This document shows positions 55,413-64,000 of a DNA stretch of 64,000 nt, one piece after another. Within the stretch, counting starts at the first letter, position 1. Every line of letters begins with the position of its first letter. The notes under the pieces are model-generated. The model did no database searches, was not told the origin of the DNA, and saw nothing but the letters and a program-made list of their open reading frames with translations. The stretch is from the NCBI RefSeq assembly GCF_024679095.1, contig NC_066513.1:7798804-7862803 (forward strand). Reading direction: 5' to 3'. This DNA comes from Eriocheir sinensis. Lineage: Eukaryota > Arthropoda > Malacostraca > Decapoda > Varunidae. A program made the translations under genes and the position numbers.

Positions 55413-57654
55413 ATTTATTTAAACACATATTGAGTACATTAGTACACGGCAATATCATTTTCCTAAGCTATTCAAAAGCTTCTGCCGAGACTACAATTAT
55501 ATACATGTTTACAATTATTTACAAGCGTTTACATTTACGCTTTTACGGTGGGTGTAGGAGTAGCCACCTATGGGACGCAACCTTCATCTGATGAGTGGAC
55601 AGTTGTGTCACGTCCATATCAGCAGTGAGGTTGTTCCACCACACCACCGCTGCGATGGAGAAGGCACGTTGGTGATTGCTGGAGCGGGCCATTGGCACTT
55701 CCAGGAGGGAGGCGTTGCTCAGCACCGTTCTCGTGCTGCGCTCAGACCTCCTCCAAGTAGTCTTCAGGTCCGTCAGGTGGCGGCACTTGGCCCACTTGTG
55801 CCTTGTGTAGCATCGTCTGGGAAGCGACTCGGCAGTGGTGCTCCAGGCTGTCCAGCTGGTTCGTGGCCGCTCCTGCCCTTCGCTCGTGTGGTTGTTGTTG
55901 TTGTTGTTGTCGCTGTCTCTCCCACTGGCTCGGTCGGTGGTGCTGGGTACCGTTGATGAGGCGTTCTGCCCTCCTGTGCACCTTGCCCAGCAGGTTGAGG
56001 TGGCAGCGGGCGCTGGCCATCCAGGTGAGCGGTGCATAGTCCATCACTGGACGGACTTGTGCCTTATGGAGGCTGTTCAGGCCTTCAGCGTGAAGGAGGT
56101 TCTTCATGCGGCGCAGGAGGTTCACCTTCTGGGAGGCTTTATGCGCCACCCTTTCAAGGTGACGGTCGAACCGCAGCTGAGTGTCCACCTTCACGCCTAG
56201 GATGTCGACGCTGGACTGCAGAGGGATGGTGTCGTTCCCAAATCTCAGCCTGCCCTGGAGTTGCCTCGCGTCCTCCCGAGAGCGTGATATTACCATGGCT
56301 TGGGTTTTGTCAGGGGCAAACCTGACTTGCCACCTTTTTCCCCACCTCTTTCTATCACGTCCTGGGCTTCCTCCCTTTTATATGCTCTGGAGAGGGTGCA
56401 GTAGTCGGGGTAGGCGCTTGCTGCCGGGATGATTTGCAGGAGGTCGTTAAAGTATATGTTCCACAGAATAGGTCCAAGGACGGACCCCTGTGGAACGGAC
56501 CCCTCCACCGGGAAAGTGGTCGAGGTGCTTCCGTTGACTGCTACGCGGAGGCTCCTACATAACAGGTAGTTTGAAAGCAGGCGCAGCAGGTCCCCCGTGA
56601 TGCCTAGTTGATGTAGCTTCGCCGTCAGACCGCGGTGCCAAACGGAGTCGAACGCGCCAGCTATGTCCAGGGCAATCACGAGAGAGGGGTGGCCGTCATC
56701 AAGGGTGTCATGCCAGGACTTTGAGAGGAGAAAGAGGTAGAGCGGCCCTTCAGAAAACCAAACTGATTCGGTGACTGCAGGTGGTTTTCCTTGAGGAAGG
56801 ATGTCATTTGCTCCCCGATGATCCTCTCAAATAATTTGCTGATGATTGGGAGGAGTGATATTGGCCTGTAATTGCCTGGCTCAGACCTTGATTTTTTCTT
56901 GTGTACGGGTGTGACTCTGGCCTCCTTCCATTGTGCAGGCCACACCCCGGTCTGCAGGCATAGCCGGAAGATTTGGGCGAGGGGGCTGGTGAGCTCATCG
57001 GAGCATCGCCGCATAGGTGTGGACTCACGCTGTCAGGGCCTGGCGCCTTCCTGGTGTTAACGCCCCTCGGATGTCTCCTGACAGCATCTTCAGAGATTAG
57101 CACACTCTCTAGTCTTGAGGTGATGAGTTGGGGAGCTGTCTGTCTGGTTCCTGGGTTGTCATCTTTTGACTGAGATGACAGGCCAGCAGGTCAGCCTTTT
57201 CCCGGTTGGTGATGGCCAGGTCTCCATCAGGTTTCCTCAGGGGCGGGCTACGTTCCTGGGGTTAAGGCCTTGCTGTTCCTTCACCAGCCCCCACCACTGT
57301 TTCGGGTCGGTTTGGTTAGAGGACAGCCTTCTCCTCCTGTCGGCATCCCACCTTACTTTTGCCCACTTTGCTGTCCTCGTCATATTTTTGCAGGCTCGTC
57401 TGTGTTGGGCCTTATTTTCCTGTGTGGGGTGTCTTTTGTATCGTGTCCAAGCCTTATGTTTCCTTTCGGCTGCAACACGGCACTTGTACCCGAACCAGGG
57501 CTGGTCTTTTGGGCTGGTTGAGTAGGTGCGGTGGGGGACATGTTGCTGCTGGACGGTGTTGAGGACAGTGGTGAGGGCGGAGACGTCATGCTGTGGGTCA
57601 CCGTTTCTGACTGTGCCCCATGCAGTCGCTGCTAGGGCCTGCCTTGCAACCGTC

Positions 57655-57656
<2 letters not shown>
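55412..57656 (-). pseudogene. LINE family M, 5'-truncated, opposite orientation, inside (CT)n
   Basis: Minus frames: linker at 57650-57237 (WFGYKCRVAAERKHKAWTRY, ADRRRRLSSNQTDPKQWW), 57103-56676 with PVHKKKSRSEPGNYRPISLL and SPNQFGFLKGRSTS, 56679-56290 with ALDIAGAFDSVWHRGLTAKL and EGSVPQGSVLGPILWNIYFN, then the catalytic site as AYPDYCTL, where Y-A-D-D is usual. 56296-55742 carries the thumb (VDILGVKVDTQLRFDRHLER). The 3' UTR begins about 55540. Frame changes near 57100, 56680 and 56320. The element lies between two CT tracts. Confidence 0.82.

Positions 57657-57706
<50 letters not shown>
57657..57706. repeat. (CT)n directly before LINE copy D
   Basis: Perfect CT dinucleotides between the 5' end of LINE M (minus) and the truncated 5' end of copy D (plus). 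Confidence 0.95.
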
Positions 57707-57708
<2 letters not shown>

Positions 57709-60329
57709 AACCGTGATCCCGCAAGTACCACCACCTCTATTACCAAGCCTCTAGATAAATTAAAAATCCTTAGTTTCAATGCGCGTAGCCTTAGGAACAA
57801 ATTTGATGAACTGAGATGTCTTGCTCTAACAGAAAATTTTGACATAATTGCTATAACCGAAACATTTATCGACACCACAAATATTGATTTAAGTTCCGAA
57901 TACAACATAGATGGCTGCAGACTCTTCAACAAAGATCGTGTAAACCGTAGAGGCGGTGCCGTCGCCCTTTTTGTCAAAAGCTATTTGCAACCCACTGACA
58001 AAACACCAAGAAACAGTAACGTTGAACATTTGTGCGTACGAGTAAACATTGCAAAAGTCAATTTAAATATATGTGTCACCTACAGACCTCCCGGGCAATC
58101 ACTCGATGACGACCTTGAAATGTACACCGTCTTAAGGCAGTCACTTAATAACAACGACTCACTGATATTAGGAGACTTTAACCTCCCCCATATCGACTGG
58201 GCGACACTGTCAGGTACAGAAGGCGAGTCACATAGAATGATCGAATTTCTAGAAGAAACTCGACAAAATAATATACTTGACCTTGTTATAACGACCCAAG
58301 ATAACCTAGTCATTAATGTCACGGTAGGAGAACACCACGGTTCTTGCGATCATAAATTAGTGCGCGTCGACATTAGAGCTCAATCATCAGTGACTGAAAA
58401 TAAAGTAAAGGTGCCCAATTTCAAAAGAGCTAACTTCGTAGAAATCCGACAAAAACTAACAGAAATACAACTATCAGATGACGGCAACGTAGAGGAAGCC
58501 TGGCTAAGCTTTAAAAATCACTTACTCACTCAGCAGAACACATTCGTTCCCTTGTGCGAGAAGCGAATTAACACTAATAAAAGCCCACCGTGGTTTAATA
58601 GCGAAATTAAGCAATCAGTCAATGAGAGAAAATTGTTTTACAGGTTAAAGAAAGAACAAAGCACGCCCGAAAATATTAGACTTTATAATGATGCCAGGCG
58701 ACGAGTAAAAAGACTAGTTTGTCAGGCAAAGCGTAGATATGAAGAAAATATTGCAGCCAACTGTAAAAATAATCCGAAATCTTTCTTCAGTTACATAAAC
58801 AACAGAAAGGCGATCAAAAGTGGTATTGGACCTTTAACAGACAGCGACGGTGCACTAGTGACTGACAGCCAACACATTGCAAACCTCTTAAACAATTACT
58901 TTTCCTCGGTGTTTAATACTAAGTCTTCCTCTCGCTACCAACAACGCCAGTACTATTGTAAATCTTGAGCATGCATTGCTTAATTTTGAAATAACAACCG
59001 ATGAAGTCCTTAAAGCTCTCCATTCACTTAAAACAAATAAAAGTCCCGGACCCGACAAAGTATATCCTATACTGCTTAAAGAAACAAAGAGCGAAATACT
59101 CTCCTCCCTCACTACCGTATTCAATATGTCCTTGCGACAAGGCATCGTCCCTTCGGATTGGAAAAAGGCTAACGTGACACCGATTTTTCAGAAAGGAGAC
59201 GAAAAAATACCAGGTAACTACCGACCCATTAGTCTAACTTCAATTGTAGGTAAGCTACTCGAGAGCATAATTAGAGACAAAATTGTGAGTTACCTCGAAA
59301 GCCACTCATTAATTGGGGATTCACAACATGGCTTCCGTAACAAAAGATCCTGCCTGTCAAACCTACTGACCTTTTATAACGATCTCTTCTCAGTTTATGA
59401 CGTAACCAAATCATTGGACGTAGTCTATCTTGATTTCCAGAAAGCGTTTGATAAAGTCCCACATCATAAATTACTTTACAAATTAAAGGAAATAGGTATT
59501 GACGGTCAAGTAAACCAATGGATCGCGAATTGGTTGAGCAGCAGACAACAAAGAGTAGTGATTGACGGATTTAATTCAGAGTTGGCGCTGGTCACTAGTG
59601 GCGTCCCTCAGGGCTCGGTTCTTGGCCCAGTGCTCTTCATTATTTACATCAACGATGTGGATGTTGGACTCAATAATCGCATTAGTAAATTTGCAGACGA
59701 CACAAAGACTGGTAACTCGGTTCTCACTGACGAAGACAGGCAAAGCCTCCAAGAGGATTTGCACAAAATTTCAGCTTGGTCGGATAAATGGGAGATGCCC
59801 TATAACGTAGACAAGTGCCAGGTCCTTCAAGTTGGAACAAAAAATAAGAATCCCTTCCTTTCGCAACAAATCCTACGAAGAAAGGCTTTCCACCCTTAAC
59901 ATGTTCTCTCTTGAGAAACGTCGCCTCCGAGGAAAACTGATCGAATGTTTTAAAATACTTAATGGTTTCACGAATGTAGACAGAACAAAATTGTTTATGA
60001 TCGATGACACTTTGCGAACGAGGAACAATGGCATAAAACTCAAATGTAGACAAGTAAATTCAGACTGCACCAAATTTTTCTTCACCAACGTTGTAGTGCG
60101 AGAATGGAATAAGCTCCCACCGTCAGTGGTCCAGTGTAACACGATTGACTCCTTTAAAAACAAGCTCGACCGTCACTTCCTTGAACTTAATATTAACTAG
60201 AGTTGAAATGCAACGTTTTGGAGCCTTCTGATTAATGTAAAATCACTTAGGTTTAAAGACAGACCACCTAGTCTGGACCATGGGGTCTGTGTGGTCTGAT
60301 TTTCTATGTAATTCTATGTTAGTCTATGT

Positions 60330-60331
<2 letters not shown>
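57707..60331 (+). mobile_element. CR1-like LINE copy D (endonuclease, RT, 3' UTR)
   Basis: The copy starts just before the endonuclease and ends with the CTATGTAATT-type repeats. The endonuclease is open to 58968: ILSFNARSLRNKFDELR, IAITETFIDT, LILGDFNLPHIDW, GSCDHKLVRVD. A frame change near 58940 leads to RT (58976-59899): [81 protein letters not shown] with intact FADD. A deletion near 59850 removes about a hundred codons after the palm; the C-terminus resumes at 59860-60200. The copy lacks ORF1 through 5' truncation. Its last 190 bases are nearly identical to copy A. Confidence 0.9.

Positions 60332-60369
<38 letters not shown>
60332..60369. repeat. (CT)n between LINE copies D and E
   Basis: About 38 bp of CT, in the same relation to its neighbours as 6355-6427. 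Confidence 0.95.
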
Positions 60370-60373
<4 letters not shown>

Positions 60374-60439
60374 CGCGGCCTCATCGCCTGACCTGACGTT
60401 AAAGCTAACCTCACTTTTATTTTCGTTTGTTTTCCCAGA

Positions 60440-61330
60440 TTCATAGACAAATGGCGCTCAAGAAATGCTCATCGTGCTACTAAAAAAATTAAACCCATTT
60501 GCAAGATTTGCATGATTTGCCTGATGAGATAGCAAATGGAAACCAGTCTTCTTGAGCAGGACGAGAGGCTGCAAGCTGGCCAGAAGATCATTGAATTAAC
60601 CCATACTGTTGAAACCTTGCAAGAATTTCTCCAATGCAACATCGCCGTACCTGCTACCACTGTCGCCCCATCACCCGCCACGCCTGCTCTTCAGGTCCCG
60701 CCACTAAACTGAAGGTGTCTTGGCACAGGGGAGTTGCTTTAACAGATTTGCAATACTAGAAGAGGAGGAAGAGGAGCAGAGCACTTTCTTGGTTGGAGAC
60801 TCTATGATTTGCCAACAGGTAGTTGAATTCTGTGAAATAATCCCCCGTCGTAGGCGTAAATATTGTTATCCTGGAGCTGGAGTTGACGACATCACAGCTG
60901 CCCTGGACGAGGTCTCCGCTGAGGCTTCTCATGACTCTTTTTGTTCTCCTTGCAGGTACGAACGACGTCTGCAAGACCCGGTCGGAGGAACTGCTGGATA
61001 AGTACCGTAGGCTTATCCAGAAGTACAAGACTTAATCCCCTAGTATTGTAATTTCAGGAATCCTTCGTCGAATGTCGTAGGAGAACGACTCTTTCAGCAT
61101 GGCCTTCTGCCTTAACAACCGGTTACAGACTTTGCAGGGAGCTTGACGTCGAATTCTTTAACGCCTGGGACAATTTCTACGGCCAGGGTGAGCTCTTTCA
61201 AAGGGACGGACTCCACCTGTCTCCTGTCGGAGCAGCCAGATTCGGAAGGCTCCTTAACGATGCAGTACGTGACATCCGAACAAAAAACTGCTCTCGGACG
61301 CGTCTCTCCACCCACCCTGTGTAAACAGAT
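60440..61330 (+). pseudogene. ORF1 of copy E: zinc-knuckle and esterase domain
   Basis: ORF1 of CR1 elements is known to bind RNA and to carry a lipase/esterase-like fold. Here the ATG at about 60451 opens CSSCY, then a stop; KICMICL follows in a second frame with a helical stretch (ELTHTVETLQEFLQ). The esterase part is split by a frame change near 60945 that is also present in copy B. GDS, GTND and the final D-G-L-H block are all recognisable. It is not translatable as it stands. Confidence 0.75.
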
Positions 61331-63104
61331 GGCATGCAACACAACCAACGTCAAATCGTGAACCCGCAAGTAACACCACCTCCATGCATTAATAAACCTC
61401 AAGATAATATAAAAGTCCTAAGTTTCAATGTACGTAGTCTAAGAAACAAGTTGGATAAATTGAGATGTCTTGTTTCAACATAAAATTTTGACGTAATTGC
61501 TATAACCAAAACAGTTATTGATACTACAATTATTGATTTAAGTTCAGAATACAACATAGATGGTTACAGACTCTTCAGCAAAGATCGTGTCAACCGTGGT
61601 GTCGCCCTTTACGCCAAAATCTATTTGCAACCCACTGACAAAACACAAAGAAACAGTAACGTTTAACATTTGTGCGTGCGAGTAAATATTGTAAAAATTA
61701 ATCTGAATATATCCGTCACCAACAGGCCTCCGGGGCAATCACTCGAAGATGATGTTGAGATGTGCAGTTTTAAGGCAGTCACTTAATATCAGCGATTCAT
61801 TGATACTAGGAGATTTTAATCTCCCTCATAATTGACTGGGCGACACTGTCGGATACAAAAGGAGAATCACATAGAATAATCGAATTTTTAGAATATGATT
61901 ACCTTAGTCAAAGAGTTATTAAGCCAACTCTACAAAATAACATACTAGACCTTGATATAGTGACCCAAGATAACCTAGTCAGTAATGTTACGGTAGGAGA
62001 AGACCTCTGTTCTTGCGATCATAAATTAGTGCGAGTCGACATTTGAGCTCAAACAACAGTGGCTGAAAATAAAGTAATGGTGCCCAATTTCAAAAGACCA
62101 CATTTCGTAGAAATCCGACAAAAAATAACAGAAATACACCCAACGTAGAGGAAGCCTGGTTAAACTTTACAAATCATTTACTCATTCAGCAGAACACATT
62201 TGTCCCATTTTGGGAGAAGCGAAGTAACACTAATAAAAGTCCACCTGGATCAATAGGGAAATGAAACATTCGGTTAAGGAGATAATATTGTCTTAAAGGA
62301 TTAAAGAAAGAGCAGAACACGTCTGAAAACATTAGACCTTAACATGAAGCCAGGCGGCGAGTAAAAAGATTTGTATGTGAGGCACAGCGTAGATATGAAG
62401 AAAACATTGCAGTCAACTATAAAAGTTATATAAACAACAGGAAGGCGATCAGAAGTGGTGCTAGACCCCAAACAGTAACTCTGATTTAGTGACTGAAAGC
62501 AAACACGTTGCGAACTTGCTAAACAATTATTTTTCCTCGGTGCTTAGTACAAGCAGTCTGCTCACCTCTACTAGCAGTACCAGCGACGACAATAGTACTA
62601 ACGTAAATCTCATTCATGAATTGTCTAACTTAGTAATAACTACCGATGGAATCCTAAATGCTCTCCAGTCCCTTAAAATCAATAAAAGTCCCGGACCTCA
62701 CAAAGTATATCCTAATAAAGAAACAAAGAGCGAAATACTCTCATCTCTCACAAGCGTATTCAATATGTCCTTGCGACAAGGCATCATCCCTTCGGATTGG
62801 AAAGAGGCTAACGTGACACCGATTTTTAAGAAAGAAGAAAAAAAAAAAAAACGGGTAATTACAGGCCCATTAGTCTAACTTCATTTGTAGGTAAGCTACT
62901 TCAGAGCATAATTAGAGACAAATTCTGAGTTACCTTGAAAGTCACTCATTAATTAAAGATTCACAACATGGCTTCCGTAAAAAGAGATCCTGACTAACAA
63001 ACCTACTGATCTTTTATTACGACCTCTTCTCAGTTTATGACGTAGTCTATATTGATTTTCTGAAAGCATTTGATAAAGTTCCACACCATAAATTGCTTTA
63101 TTAA

Positions 63105-63315
63105 CCCGGTAGCAGCGACGGGCCAAATTTGTGGCTTTACCGTGTACAAGCGACGGGTCAAAAATTTTTTATGAACCCCCCCCCCAAAATATATGATGAA
63201 ACTGATGATCAAATGCGTTGGTTGGTACTATATTGAAATGGTTTTGGTTTGATTGATTTTTTTTTTTTTTTTGAGGGGCCTTTTGAGGGGGCCTGATTGA
63301 TACATGATTTCCCGG
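63105..63315. mobile_element. Small MITE with TTAA borders (piggyBac-like)
   Basis: A 211-bp insertion inside copy E's RT region. It begins CCCGGTAGCAGCGACGGG and ends TTTCCCGG, and has TTAA on both sides (63101-63104 and 63316-63319). TTAA duplications and CCC starts are typical of the piggyBac group. The interior has a poly-T run and no ORF. The terminal match is short (5 bp), so the assignment is tentative. Confidence 0.6.
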
Positions 63316-64000
63316 TTAATTAAAGCAATTAGGTATTGACGGCCAAGTACACCAATGGATCGCGAATTGGTTGAGCAACAGACAACAAAGAGTGGTGATA
63401 GACGGATTTAACTGAGTGCATGGGCTCTTGCCACTAGTGGCGTAAGTCAGGGTTCGGTTCTTAGCCCAGTGCTGTTCATTATTTACATCTATGATGTGGA
63501 CGTTGGAATAAATAACCTCATTAGTAAAACTGCAGACGGCACAAAGATTGGTAACTCGGTTCTCGCTGACGAAGACAGACAAAGCCTCCAAGAAGATTTG
63601 CAGAAAATTTCACCTTGGTCTGATAGATTACGAAATGCGTGGCGTTAATCTCAAAAGCGTTCAATGCAAATAAAGGAAACGGAATGCTTGGCTTCATTAT
63701 GATAAACTTTTTATCAAAAAATAAGGAAGTAACACTTCCGCTTTACAATAGTTTAGTCAGACCCCGCTTGGAATATGCGGTACAGTTTTGGTCTCCCCAC
63801 CATGCAAAGGACATTTCTAAATTAGAAGGTGTTCAACGTCGGGCAACAAAAAAATGATCCCTTCCCTGCGCAACAAACCTTACGACGAGTCTCTCAACCC
63901 TTAACATGTTCTCTCTTGAGAAACGTCGCCTCTGAGAGGGAAACTGATCGAATGTTTTAAAATACTTAATGGCTTTACGTATGTGGACAAATTAAAATTG

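Larger units (their letters stand above)
60370..64000 (+). mobile_element. CR1-like LINE copy E, 5'-complete, decayed
   Basis: It begins at the same base as copy B. 60440-61330 is ORF1: a Cys-rich start, then an SGNH-esterase-like domain with FLVGDSMI (60790), LLAGTNDVC (60953, other frame), SPSIVISGIL and, uniquely here, LFQRDGLHLSPVGAARFGR (about 61192), which supplies the Asp/His block of the fold. The endonuclease follows from about 61400 (VLSFNVRSLRNKLDKLR) with many stops. RT (62489 on) keeps KSPGPHKVY and DWKEANVTPIFKKE, but the catalytic motif reads TADGTKIG. A MITE interrupts it at 63105. The window ends near the C-terminal LNG block. Confidence 0.87.

Noticed and set aside
57526..58968. 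A 480-codon + ORF beginning upstream of the endonuclease of copy D.
   Set aside because: Its first part lies antisense to LINE M and its LSLSLS stretch is (CT)n. Only the part from about 57740 is LINE coding sequence.

Overview
The window looks like nuclear DNA of a decapod crustacean, quite possibly a crab, although the species cannot be fixed from sequence alone. The reasons are host-type GT-AG exons, very dense APE-type non-LTR retrotransposons of the kinds that crowd decapod genomes, tRNA-derived SINEs, long (AC)n and (CT)n microsatellites, and a Polinton/Maverick element. Almost all protein-coding potential belongs to mobile elements, and most copies are broken by frameshifts. No prokaryotic features are present.

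The only convincing host gene lies on the + strand. Two exon pairs (12941-13010 with 13986-14209, and 45217-45289 with 49314-49537) each encode part of a fibronectin type III array, with matching lengths and splice phases. The pairs and their flanking introns are tandem duplicates of each other. The 31-kb intron between them has filled with mobile elements.

Layout. 1-66 and 6217-7212: the 3' end of a CR1-like LINE, a (CT)n tract and the 5' end of a second copy. This block is interrupted by a complete 6150-bp I-clade LINE (67-6216, minus, 12-bp target duplication) and is nearly repeated at about 60135-61154. 7795-11998: a broken copy of a large, apparently repetitive gene family whose function I do not recognise. 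12.5-18.9 kb: an RT scrap, exons, a SINE and LINE pieces. 18.9-38.3 kb: a nested stack in which a poly(A)-tailed LINE (J2) is split by a CR1-like LINE (N1), which is in turn split by the 14.5-kb Polinton (21508-36055; terminal inverted repeats, 6-bp duplication GATGTT). 38.3-45.2 kb: LINE and SINE fragments with (AC)n tracts. 45.2-50.1 kb: the second exon pair with a LINE (J4) in its intron. 50.2-53.7 kb: a LINE and a MITE-like element. 53.8-64.0 kb: a run of LINEs, each bounded by (CT)n.

The Polinton carries the family's full module set: packaging ATPase, retroviral-type integrase, a small glycine/hydrophobic-tailed protein, a conserved ORF, penton-like minor capsid protein, a pX/pVI-like basic protein, double-jelly-roll major capsid protein, adenovirus-type protease and, on the other strand, protein-primed DNA polymerase B. 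It also has an extra gene that resembles a macro (ADP-ribose-binding) domain protein. Most genes carry frameshifts and the polymerase has lost a catalytic Asp, so this copy is a fossil. The most noteworthy points are the macro-like cargo gene, the repeated placement of an esterase-bearing CR1 family inside (CT)n tracts, the duplicated FN3 exon pairs, and the unrecognised gene family at 7.8-12 kb.
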